A stretch of 35,079 nucleotides of DNA from Clostridiales bacterium (GTDB lineage: Bacteria > Bacillota > Clostridia > Lachnospirales > Lachnospiraceae), in the NCBI GenBank assembly GCA_018365455.1, contig JAGZJZ010000062.1, positions 1 to 35,079 on the forward strand, given 5' to 3'. The position numbers and the translations under genes are program-made. Shown in pieces: positions 16,671-23,590 of the stretch; position 1 is the first letter of the stretch; each line of letters starts with the position of its first letter. The notes beneath the pieces are model-generated. The model had not been told where the DNA came from, did not search any database, and saw only the letters and a list, made by a program, of their open reading frames with translations.

Positions 16671-17549
16671 ATGGGAATATTTACAAGATTAAGGAATCAT
16701 ATACGTCTCGTTGTGCAGATTGCATTTACTGCTCTTTCTAATGGCTATGTAAATGGATTTCTGGGTGGGACTATTTTTAAAGGAAGCACAAAAAATCTAT
16801 GTGTGCCGGGGTTAAACTGCTATTCCTGTCCGGGAGCATTGGGTTCCTGCCCGATTGGTTCTCTTCAGGCAGTGCTGGGCAGCCGAAAATACCAGTTCTC
16901 TTTTTATGTCATTGGTTTTTTGATGGCATTTGGAGCTTTTTTCGGGCGGTTTATCTGTGGGTGGCTGTGTCCGTTCGGACTTGTCCAGGATTTGCTCCAC
17001 AAGATTCCGTTTACGGTGAAAATACGGAAGGTTCCGGGGGATAAGTTCCTAAAATATCTGAAATACATAATTCTGGTTGTATTTGTCATCATACTTCCCC
17101 TATTTGCAGTAAATCTCCTTGGAAATGGAGACCCCTGGTTCTGTAAATGGATATGTCCTTCGGGAACACTGTTTGGAGGTATTCCACTGGTATCGGCAAA
17201 TCCGCCTCTTCAGGAAGCAATTGGATTTCTGTTCAACTGGAAGATGGGGCTTCTGATATTAATCATTGTGCTGTCTATCGTAATTTACCGTCCATTCTGC
17301 AGATATCTTTGCCCATTGGGAGCCATATACGGATGCTTTAACAAGGTTTCTATATACCGCTACAAAGTGGATCACAAAAAATGCATCAATTGCAAAAAAT
17401 GCCAGAAGGTATGTGAAATAAATATCCCGGTATATGAGACACCAAACAGTGCAGAGTGCATTCGATGCGGGAAATGTAAAAAGTCTTGTCCTACGGGAGC
17501 AATTTCTTCCACTATGTCGAAATTATATGGGACATTTTACAAAAAATAG
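16671..17549 (+). CDS. NapH/MauN-like 4Fe-4S membrane protein
   Basis: An integral membrane polyferredoxin. Hydrophobic segments lie near residues 10-30, 75-100, 120-150 and 185-210. They are interspersed with paired cysteine motifs of the 4Fe-4S binding NapH-type domain (CGWLCPFGLVQDLLHKIP, CKWICPSGTLFGGIP, CRYLCPLGAIYGCF). The C-terminus has two ferredoxin motifs, CINCKKCQKVC and CIRCGKCKKSCPTGAI. An N-terminal cluster of Cys (CVPGLNCYSCPGALGSCPIG) is also typical. The ATG at 16671 has GAGGAGG 6 bases upstream (292 aa); upstream in-frame codons lie inside the preceding gene. It probably shuttles electrons at the membrane. Donor and acceptor are unknown, and the flavin (FMN-binding) partner often found with such proteins is not present here. 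Confidence 0.85.
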   Translation: MGIFTRLRNHIRLVVQIAFTALSNGYVNGFLGGTIFKGSTKNLCVPGLNCYSCPGALGSCPIGSLQAVLGSRKYQFSFYVIGFLMAFGAFFGRFICGWLCPFGLVQDLLHKIPFTVKIRKVPGDKFLKYLKYIILVVFVIILPLFAVNLLGNGDPWFCKWICPSGTLFGGIPLVSANPPLQEAIGFLFNWKMGLLILIIVLSIVIYRPFCRYLCPLGAIYGCFNKVSIYRYKVDHKKCINCKKCQKVCEINIPVYETPNSAECIRCGKCKKSCPTGAISSTMSKLYGTFYKK

Positions 17550-17580
17550 AGGGATATATTTACTTTTTTCATATAATATA

Positions 17581-17609
17581 TTGACGTTTTTCTTAAAATA
17601 GTGTATAGT
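17581..17609 (+). promoter_or_regulatory. promoter of the TrpXYZ-type operon
   Basis: TTGACG at 17581-17586, 17-base spacer, TATAGT at 17604-17609. The leader then holds the hairpin ACGCTTT (17626-17632) / AAAGCGT (17641-17647), a perfect 7-bp stem with an 8-base loop, before the gene at 17681. Confidence 0.65.
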
Positions 17610-17680
17610 CACTTTTATGAACATGACGCTTTAATGCGAGAAAGCGTTGATTCGGAAAAGAAAATAGGAGTGAGGATATT

Positions 17681-18829
17681 ATGAAAAAAGCATTATCTAT
17701 GTTATTGGCAATGGGTCTTGTTGTTTCTATGGCGGCTGGTTGCGGTTCCGGCGGCGGAAGCACTGAGACTTCAGCTTCAAAGGAGACAAGTGCGGCTTCT
17801 ACAGAGGGTGCATCAGCAGAAGGCGCTGCTACAGATGCAGCGGGTGAAGATGCCACAGAGGCAGCAAGTGCAGCAAAAGCAGATACGGATAAGGTATATA
17901 AGATAGGTGTCTGTCAGTTAGTGCAGCATGATGCTTTGGATGCAGCTTACGAAGGATTTGTTGAGGGCTTGAAGGAAGCTGGATATGTAGACGGAGAAAA
18001 TATCCAGATCGATTATCAGAATGCTCAGGGCGACCAGTCCAACTGCAGTACCATTGCGTCCAAACTGGTAAATGACCAGTCAGATCTGATACTTGCAATT
18101 GCAACGCCCGCAGCACAGGCATGCGCAAATGCAACAGAGCAGATTCCCATCGTACTTACAGCAGTTACTGATCCTGCAGCAAGCGGACTAGTGGAAACAA
18201 ACGAAGCACCAGGAGCAAATATTACTGGTACTTCTGATTTAACTCCCGTAAAAGAGCAGATGGATTTATTAAAGGAAATGCTTCCGGATGCCAAGAAAAT
18301 TGCGATCCTTTACTGCTCCAGTGAAACCAATTCCAAGATCCAGGCTGATATGGCTAAAGAAGCTGCAGAAGCAATCGGACTGGAGACACAGGAAGCAACC
18401 GTTTCCAACTCTAACGAGATTCAGCAGGTAGTTCAGAATCTGGTAGGCAAAGTAGATGCGATTTATGCGCCTACGGATAATATGATTGCAGCAGGAATGC
18501 AGACCGTTTCCATGGTGGCAAATCCAGCTGGTATTCCCATCATCTGCGGCGAAGAAGGAATGGTTAATAACGGAGGACTTGCAACAAGAGGTATTAATTA
18601 CTTTAACCTGGGTAAACAGACAGGTGCACAGGCTGCTAAGATTTTAGCTGGCGAAGGCGATCCGGCTGCTATGCCGATTGAATACTTAAAAGATGTTGAT
18701 ACTGTAATCAACAAAGACGCAGCAGAGGAACTGGGACTTGAGATTCCGGCAGAGTTACAGGAGTTTGTTAAGACACCGGCTGCAACAACAGAAGCTTCAT
18801 CAGAGGAGGCTTCTGCGACAGAAGAATAA
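17681..18829 (+). CDS. ABC transporter substrate-binding lipoprotein (TrpX-like)
   Basis: Lipoprotein signal peptide with lipobox MAAGC (lipidated Cys at residue 21). A Ser/Thr/Ala/Glu-rich spacer to about residue 68 follows, then an ABC_sub_bind fold (about 70-360): YKIGVCQLVQHDALDAAYEGF, DGENIQIDYQNAQGD, ATPAAQACANAT, VTDPAASGLV, NITGTSDLTPVKEQ, YAPTDNMIAAGMQTV, ATRGINYFNLGKQTG. This group includes TrpX and the clostridial tyrosine-binding lipoprotein CD0873, so an aromatic amino acid is the likely ligand, though members are diverse and specificity cannot be read. Its permease and ATPase follow directly. The Ala/Glu-rich tail after residue 365 (TTEASSEEASATEE) is low complexity. GGAGTGAGG is the ribosome site. 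A strong hairpin after the stop should make this protein more abundant than its membrane partners. Confidence 0.88.
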   Translation: MKKALSMLLAMGLVVSMAAGCGSGGGSTETSASKETSAASTEGASAEGAATDAAGEDATEAASAAKADTDKVYKIGVCQLVQHDALDAAYEGFVEGLKEAGYVDGENIQIDYQNAQGDQSNCSTIASKLVNDQSDLILAIATPAAQACANATEQIPIVLTAVTDPAASGLVETNEAPGANITGTSDLTPVKEQMDLLKEMLPDAKKIAILYCSSETNSKIQADMAKEAAEAIGLETQEATVSNSNEIQQVVQNLVGKVDAIYAPTDNMIAAGMQTVSMVANPAGIPIICGEEGMVNNGGLATRGINYFNLGKQTGAQAAKILAGEGDPAAMPIEYLKDVDTVINKDAAEELGLEIPAELQEFVKTPAATTEASSEEASATEE

Positions 18830-18834
18830 GAGAG

Positions 18835-18872
18835 ATGGCTGTTTCAAAAGGTGTTTTGAAACGGCCATTTTA
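18835..18872 (+). terminator. partial terminator between binding protein and permease genes
   Basis: ATGGCTGTTTCAAAA (18835-18849), GGTG loop, TTTTGAAACGGCCAT (18854-18868): a 15-bp stem with one G-U pair, followed by a short T-run (TTTT). The short T-run and the absence of a promoter before the permease suggest leaky termination or an mRNA-stabilising end that raises binding-protein output. Confidence 0.65.
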
Positions 18873-18889
18873 TAACAATGGAGGTAGAG

Positions 18890-19810
18890 ATGAACATTTT
18901 AATGGCAATATTTGGGGCAGTGTCCCAGGGATTATTGTGGAGCCTGATGGCACTGGGGGTATACATAACATTTAAAATATTGGACTTCGCAGATATGACA
19001 TGCGATGGAAGTTTTGCACTGGGCGGATGTATCAGTGCGGTTTTTTGCGTTAAGCTGCATATGAATCCATTTCTGACCCTGTTTTTTGCATTGGCAGCAG
19101 GAGGTCTGGCAGGTGCAGTTACCGGAATACTCCACACAAAGCTTAAGATTCCCGCTATATTATCGGGAATCCTGACGATGATTTCTCTCTACTCGATCAA
19201 CCTGAGAATAATGGGGCAGGCGAATACGCCGATTAATACCAGGGAAAAAGGCACGGATACCATTGTAACAATGCTGGTAAAGATCTTGCCGGACAGTCTG
19301 CAGAAAAATACAAATATCAATACCATTGTTGTTTGTATGATCGGCCTGATTATTGCAATTGCAGCAATCGCATTGCTGTACTGGCTTTTCGGAACGGAAA
19401 TCGGAAGCGCGCTCCGTGCTACCGGGAATAATGAAGCGATGATCCGTGCACTTGGTGTGGATACGGATAAGATGAAAATATTCGGTTTGGTTATCGGTAA
19501 TGCCCTTGTGGGTCTGTCTGGTGCATTAGTGGTGCAGGCACAGAAGGTTGCCGACGTAGGTATGGGAACGGGAACCATCGTAATCGGTCTGGCATCTATT
19601 GTAATTGGTGAAGTTGTTATGGGAAAACGACTGAACTTTGCAGGAAAGCTTGGTTCTGCTATTTTAGGCTCTATCCTGTACCGTGTTATTGTAGCCGTTG
19701 TGCTGCAGCTGGGTATGGATTCTAATGATATGAAACTGTTAACAGCGGTTATTGTAACAATTGCTCTGGCCGTTCCGGTATTTTCCAAAAAACTGGTAGT
19801 TAAGAATTAG
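18890..19810 (+). CDS. ABC transporter permease (TrpY-like)
   Basis: A hydrophobic 306-residue protein of the branched-chain/BPD_transp_2 permease type with about eight to ten membrane segments (for example ILMAIFGAVSQGLLWSLMAL, LTLFFALAAGGLAGAVTGIL, VVCMIGLIIAIAAIALLYWL). The cytoplasmic coupling segment GSALRATGNNEAMIRALGVDTDKMKIFGLVIGNALVGLSGALV is the family hallmark. FADMTCDGSFALGGCISAVF near residue 37 is characteristic of this subgroup. The ATG at 18890 is preceded by GGAGG at 18880-18884 with 6 bases of spacing; an in-frame ATG at 18878 overlaps that ribosome site and is unlikely. It partners with the lipoprotein upstream and the ATPase 13 bases downstream. Confidence 0.88.
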   Translation: MNILMAIFGAVSQGLLWSLMALGVYITFKILDFADMTCDGSFALGGCISAVFCVKLHMNPFLTLFFALAAGGLAGAVTGILHTKLKIPAILSGILTMISLYSINLRIMGQANTPINTREKGTDTIVTMLVKILPDSLQKNTNINTIVVCMIGLIIAIAAIALLYWLFGTEIGSALRATGNNEAMIRALGVDTDKMKIFGLVIGNALVGLSGALVVQAQKVADVGMGTGTIVIGLASIVIGEVVMGKRLNFAGKLGSAILGSILYRVIVAVVLQLGMDSNDMKLLTAVIVTIALAVPVFSKKLVVKN

Positions 19811-19823
19811 GAGGCGAGCAGAT

Positions 19824-20618
19824 ATGTTAACAATAAAAGATGTATATAAAACATTTAATCCCGGTACAATTAATGAAAAAAAAGCACTTCAGGGGCTGAA
19901 TCTGCATGTTCATCCGGGGGATTTTATCACGATCATCGGCGGTAATGGTGCCGGTAAATCTACAATGTTAAACATGGTCGCAGGTGTATATCCCATTGAT
20001 TCCGGAAGTATTGTGCTGGATGGGGACGACATTTCCAAGAAGCCGGAGTATCAGAGAGCCGGGAACCTGGGGAGAGTTTTCCAGGATCCCATGATGGGAA
20101 CGGCTTCCAGCATGGAAATTCAGGAAAACCTGGCACTTGCGTACAGACGAGGAAAGAAAAGAGGACTTGGATGGGGGATCACCAAAAAAGAGAAAGAAAT
20201 CTTCCAGACTGCCCTGAAAACTCTGGATCTGGGGCTGGAAGACCGTATGACTTCTAAGGTTGGGCTTTTGTCCGGCGGCCAGCGCCAGGCACTGACACTT
20301 CTGATGGCATCCCTTCAGAGACCGAAAGTGCTGCTTTTAGACGAGCATACAGCCGCACTTGATCCGAAGACTGCGAAAAAGGTGCTCGATCTGACGGTTA
20401 AAATTGTAGATACCCATAAGCTGACTGCGCTTATGGTTACTCATAACATGAAAGATGCGATCCGTATTGGGAACCGGTTGATCATGATGTATGACGGCCA
20501 TATTATTTATGACGTTTCCGGTGAGGAAAAGAAAAATCTGCAGGTTGCCGATCTTCTCAAAAAATTCGAAGTGGAAAGCGGCGGAGAATTTGCAAACGAC
20601 CGTATGATTTTAGCTTAA
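19824..20618 (+). CDS. ABC transporter ATP-binding protein (TrpZ-like)
   Basis: A single ABC cassette of 264 residues: Walker A GGNGAGKST (39-47), Q-loop VFQDPMMGTASSM, signature LSGGQRQ (149-155), Walker B KVLLLDEHTAALDPKTA and switch His in MVTHNMKDAIRIGNRL. The DEH in place of the common DEP after Walker B is a feature of the COG1101-type ATPases that pair with TrpX/TrpY proteins. It energises uptake by the upstream permease. GGAGGCGAG precedes the ATG. It is the last gene of the operon; a strong terminator starts 26 bases after the stop. Confidence 0.9.
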   Translation: MLTIKDVYKTFNPGTINEKKALQGLNLHVHPGDFITIIGGNGAGKSTMLNMVAGVYPIDSGSIVLDGDDISKKPEYQRAGNLGRVFQDPMMGTASSMEIQENLALAYRRGKKRGLGWGITKKEKEIFQTALKTLDLGLEDRMTSKVGLLSGGQRQALTLLMASLQRPKVLLLDEHTAALDPKTAKKVLDLTVKIVDTHKLTALMVTHNMKDAIRIGNRLIMMYDGHIIYDVSGEEKKNLQVADLLKKFEVESGGEFANDRMILA

Positions 20619-20644
20619 TTGTGAAAAAATTAATAGAAAACGTT

Positions 20645-20689
20645 GCTAATTTTATGATAATGATTTATTATAAAATTAGCATTTTTTTT
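20645..20689 (+). terminator. rho-independent terminator after the TrpXYZ-type operon
   Basis: GCTAATTTTAT (20645-20655) pairs perfectly with ATAAAATTAGC (20670-20680), with further A-T pairing inside the loop. Eight T follow at 20682-20689. Confidence 0.85.
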
Positions 20690-20968
20690 GTTTGTCATGC
20701 AGAATTCTGTCTATACATACATATACCATACTGAGGTCAGAAAAGGATGTGCGGGTTATGCAATGAAAACGGTGTAAAACAATAATCAGTTATGAGAAGT
20801 CGGAAGGGATTTGTCCCAAATATGTGGTCCAAGTACAAGATAGAGATCACTTAAAAACAGCTGATCATGGAATAAAGTGTTAATTATTTGGCAATGCATC
20901 AGTTTAGTGAGACAAAGTGATGTTATATAATCTAAGTATTAGTGAATCTTCTAAAATTATTTAAAAAA
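20690..20968. other. gene-free upstream region of the acetogenesis cluster
   Basis: I see no credible gene. Visible items: a small hairpin GGGATTTGTCCC; a Rex-like 18-mer at 20877-20894, GTGTTAATTATTTGGCAA, matching 11 of 14 informative positions of TTGTTAA-N4-TTAACAA; and a possible extra promoter with TATAAT at 20926-20931 but a poor -35. The main promoter and inverted repeats follow at 20969-21012. Confidence 0.5.
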
Positions 20969-21012
20969 ATACAATACTCATTGTTGAGAATTCATATATT
21001 GTATGTTATAAT
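20969..21012 (+). promoter_or_regulatory. main promoter of the acetogenesis cluster with nested inverted repeats
   Basis: TTGAGA (20984-20989), 17-base spacer, TATAAT (21007-21012). ATACAATA (20969-20976) and TATTGTAT (20997-21004) are perfect 8-base inverted arms bracketing the -35. Inside is a second exact palindrome ACAAT-ACTC-ATTGT (20971-20984). This gives three ATTGT/ACAAT half-sites on the promoter, the picture expected for a repressor or activator operator. Confidence 0.7.
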
Positions 21013-21086
21013 ATCCCCATCTAAGGGTTATGATATATGACTCTGTGAAGTATTTAACAAATAAGAGGAAAGGAGAGTGGATAACA

Positions 21087-21506
21087 GTGCATTTAGTTAA
21101 AGATGAAAATGGTAACATTTGTGCGCATGCGCATGAACATGTCCATCCTCACACCCATACTTACGAACACAACCATGCACATGATCATGAGCATGGCCAT
21201 GAAGACCAGCATATGCATTCCCATGACGGAAATTGCAGCTGCGACAGTGCATCCTGCGATGAGAACAAATGCGGATGCGGATGTGGATCAGGGGAACAAG
21301 CCCCGAACAAAGAAAATATTGCGTTATTAACCTACATGTTACAGCATAATGAACATCATGCGGCAGAGTTGGATCAGATGGCGGCTAAGTTAAGCGCAGC
21401 CGGAGATGAAGGCGCTGCTGAACAGATCAGAAAAGCAGTGGATGAGTTCCAAAAAGGAAACATGTATTTAGGAGTTGCTCTGGCAATGGTCAAGGAGCAG
21501 CAATAG
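21087..21506 (+). CDS. His-rich metal-binding protein, CooJ-like in role
   Basis: An N-terminal segment (about residues 10-55) is packed with His (HAHEHVHPHTHTYEHNHAH, then HDHEHGHEDQHMHSHDG). A Cys-rich patch (CSCDSASCDENKCGCGCG) and a predicted helical C-terminal domain (ALLTYMLQHNEHHAAELDQM to the end) follow. Such a composition binds Ni2+, Co2+ or Zn2+. The next gene is a CooT homologue and CooC and CooS follow, so nickel storage or delivery for CO dehydrogenase is the natural reading. CooJ of Rhodospirillum plays this part with its His tract at the other end, so this is an analogue rather than a clear orthologue. I chose the GTG at 21087 (139 aa): AGGAG lies 11 bases upstream, and the in-frame ATG at 21030 lies almost at the transcription start. 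It is first in the acetogenesis cluster. Confidence 0.7.
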   Translation: MHLVKDENGNICAHAHEHVHPHTHTYEHNHAHDHEHGHEDQHMHSHDGNCSCDSASCDENKCGCGCGSGEQAPNKENIALLTYMLQHNEHHAAELDQMAAKLSAAGDEGAAEQIRKAVDEFQKGNMYLGVALAMVKEQQ

Positions 21507-21518
21507 GAGGTCATAGAG

Positions 21519-21707
21519 ATGTGCTTGGCTACGGCATATAATATCAACAAAGAAGACAGTATCATTTTACAATATGTTAGTATGATCGAAGTGGAAGGCA
21601 CGAACATCACCCTGACTGATGTAATGGGGGAACGAAAAGTCGTGGAAGGAACCATTGCTATGGTGGACCTGACCGGCGGAGTTGTAAAAATTAATTGCCT
21701 CGATTAG
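21519..21707 (+). CDS. cooT: CooT family nickel-binding protein
   Basis: A 62-residue beta-rich protein beginning MCLATAY. CooT proteins start MC(M/L)A, and Cys2 holds one Ni2+ at the dimer interface. The rest fits the small barrel of the family (ILQYVSMIEVEGTNITLTD, EGTIAMVDLTGGVVKINCLD). In Rhodospirillum CooT assists nickel insertion into CO dehydrogenase together with CooC and CooJ. Here it lies 12 bases after the His-rich protein, behind the ribosome site GGAGGT, and two genes before CooC. The small size and motif-based call leave some doubt about exact biochemistry, but little about family membership. Confidence 0.8.
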   Translation: MCLATAYNINKEDSIILQYVSMIEVEGTNITLTDVMGERKVVEGTIAMVDLTGGVVKINCLD

Positions 21708-21752
21708 GATGGGCAGTTAAAATAAAACGAAAATAACGGAGGTATTAGTAAG

Positions 21753-22628
21753 ATGAAAAGCGTAATCGACATTATGAAGGAGAGAACATCATTTTCTTTC
21801 GAGGTGTTCCCTCCAAAGGCTGAACAGCCAATGGAACCATTATTAAACACACTGGACGAACTGTACCAGTTTGATCCTGATTTTATCAGTTGTACATATG
21901 GCGCCGGCGGCTCTAATGCAGGACGTAATGTGGAAATTTGTAAAGCTATTGCGGACAGCGGACACAGAGCAGTAACTCATTTTACATGTATTGGAAACAC
22001 AAAAGAAAAAGTAAAAGCGGAGCTTGCGGCATACCTGGAGAATGGTGTAAACCATATTCTGGCACTTCGCGGTGACTTACCGGCAGGCTGGGAAGGAACC
22101 AGAGGAGATTTCAATTATGCAAATGAATTAGTAGCATTCATCAGAGCAGAATTTGGCGATCAGTTTACCATCGCTATGGCTGGAGATCCGGAAAAACATA
22201 TTCAATGTCCAACCTTTGAAGAAGATATTGCACATCTTAAAATGAAACAGGATGCAGGTGCTGATTATATCATGACTCAGCTTTGCTTTGATATTGAGCA
22301 GTTTAAGAGATGGGTACACCAGATCAGAAAAGCAGGAATCACACTTCCAATCGATGTAGGTGTTATGCCTGTATTGAACAAAGATGCTACCATCCGTATG
22401 GCATTATCCATGAACGGATGCTCTATTCCAAGAGATCTTGCTGAAGTGATCAGCAAATATTACAATGATCCGGAAGGATTTAAAGAAGCCGGAATCGATT
22501 ATACCGTACATCAGTTATACCAGTTCATTGGTGAGGGTGTGGAAGGTATTCATTTATACGCATTAAACAAATCTGCAGCAGTTTCCGAAATCTTAACGAG
22601 ATCCGGACTCAGAGCAAAAGCAGAATAG
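21753..22628 (+). CDS. metF: 5,10-methylenetetrahydrofolate reductase
   Basis: A flavoprotein TIM barrel that reduces methylene-THF to methyl-THF, the last step of the methyl branch. Family segments: SFEVFPPKAE near the start, FISCTYGAGGS, VTHFTCIGN, HILALRGDLP, AGDPEKH and DYIMTQLCFDIEQFKRW, with a C-terminal GIHLYALNK. Its 291 residues are normal. In many acetogens MetF works with the zinc/iron-sulfur protein MetV (sometimes RnfC2), usually encoded next to it; neither is in this window. Ribosome site CGGAGG. It follows the nickel-chaperone genes and precedes cooC by 29 bases, so it is part of the cluster. Confidence 0.95.
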   Translation: MKSVIDIMKERTSFSFEVFPPKAEQPMEPLLNTLDELYQFDPDFISCTYGAGGSNAGRNVEICKAIADSGHRAVTHFTCIGNTKEKVKAELAAYLENGVNHILALRGDLPAGWEGTRGDFNYANELVAFIRAEFGDQFTIAMAGDPEKHIQCPTFEEDIAHLKMKQDAGADYIMTQLCFDIEQFKRWVHQIRKAGITLPIDVGVMPVLNKDATIRMALSMNGCSIPRDLAEVISKYYNDPEGFKEAGIDYTVHQLYQFIGEGVEGIHLYALNKSAAVSEILTRSGLRAKAE

Positions 22629-22657
22629 ACTATAGGAAATGACAGGAGGCACCCGTA

Positions 22658-23428
22658 ATGACACATACAATTGCAGTTGCAGGAAAAGGCGGAGTGGGAA
22701 AAACCACAATTTGCGGACTTATTATTCAGTATCTCTGTGAAAAGGGAAAAAGACCGATTTTGGCAGTAGATGCTGATGCGAATTCAAATCTGAATGAAGT
22801 TCTCGGAGTGGAAGTTGATATGACTCTGGGCGATATCAGAGAAGAAGTGGCACGTGCGGAAAACAGTGTAAAGAACCCAATTCCGGCAAGTATGTCTAAA
22901 GCAGACTATATGGAAATTATGTTCAACCGCTGTATGGTGGAAGAAGATGATTATGATTTACTTGTTATGGGAAGAACCCAGGGAAAAGGCTGCTATTGTT
23001 TCGTAAACGGGCTGCTTCAGACACAGCTTACAAAATTGCTGCCGAATTATAAATACATGGTGATGGATAATGAGGCGGGAATGGAACACATCAGCAGAGG
23101 TGTCCTGCCCAAAGTTGATACCATGATACTGGTAAGCGACTGTTCCAGAAGAGGAGTACAGGCTGTAGGGCGGATTGCAAAGCTTGTAAATGACTGTGAG
23201 ATGAATCCGAAAGAAATGGGATTGATTATCAATCGTGCTCCTAATGGAGAACTGAACGAAGGAACCCTTGAAGAAATTGAAAAACAGGGTTTGAAGCTTT
23301 TAGGAGTCGTTCCGCAGAACTCGGATGTTTACGAATTTGACTGTGATGGAAAGCCTACAGTGGAACTTCCTGAGGATTCACCAGTGAAAAAAGCGATAAG
23401 AGATATTGTGGATGCATTAGGTCTTTAA
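22658..23428 (+). CDS. cooC: CooC, nickel-insertion ATPase for CO dehydrogenase
   Basis: A MinD/NifH-type P-loop ATPase with deviant Walker A GKGGVGKTT (residues 9-17). A C-x-C metal site (Cys112 and Cys114 in GKGCYCFVNGLL) lies at the dimer interface, and MDNEAGMEHISRG follows, as in CooC proteins. Ni2+ binding and ATP turnover drive nickel loading into the C-cluster of the CO dehydrogenase encoded next. Length (256 aa) is normal, ribosome site AGGAGG. A second CooC-type ATPase lies after cooS, so the two probably divide the work between CooS and AcsB. Confidence 0.92.
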   Translation: MTHTIAVAGKGGVGKTTICGLIIQYLCEKGKRPILAVDADANSNLNEVLGVEVDMTLGDIREEVARAENSVKNPIPASMSKADYMEIMFNRCMVEEDDYDLLVMGRTQGKGCYCFVNGLLQTQLTKLLPNYKYMVMDNEAGMEHISRGVLPKVDTMILVSDCSRRGVQAVGRIAKLVNDCEMNPKEMGLIINRAPNGELNEGTLEEIEKQGLKLLGVVPQNSDVYEFDCDGKPTVELPEDSPVKKAIRDIVDALGL

Positions 23429-23440
23429 TATTATGAGTTA

Positions 23441-23486
23441 TTAATTCCCCTTGATGGAAGGGATTACCAGACACCAGGGGGATTAA
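23441..23486 (+). promoter_or_regulatory. hairpin pair in the cooC-cooS gap
   Basis: TTAATTCCCC (23441-23450) can pair with GGGGGATTAA (23477-23486) over 10 bp with one G-U, followed by TTTT. The 5' arm can instead form CCCTT-GATGG-AAGGG (about 23448-23462). The two folds exclude each other, as in attenuators. A 20-base near-palindrome (16 of 20) follows at 23519-23538. Confidence 0.4.
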
Positions 23487-23590
23487 TTTTAAAGAGAAAT
23501 ATCCCGTGGGGGCGGATAATACGTAATGAATTTCGTATATTGGGATAAAACAGCCCCGGGAAAACAACCCAATTTTAAAGGAGGTTTATA

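Noticed and set aside
19189..19788. 199-codon open frame on the - strand across the permease gene
   Set aside because: Low-complexity shadow (Ile/Thr/Ser-rich) of a hydrophobic + strand gene.
20760..20780. Possible CcpA (cre) site
   Set aside because: TGAAAACGGTGTAA misses a conserved C and lies far from any start, just after a terminator.
21120..21240. Possible short tandem repeat or CRISPR-like pattern
   Set aside because: The repeated CAT/GAA/CAC triplets are His codons of a metal-binding tract; there are no spacers of constant length.
21103..21330. Met-rich 75-codon frame inside the His-rich gene
   Set aside because: The Met runs come from reading CAT (His) codons one base out of frame; not a separate gene.
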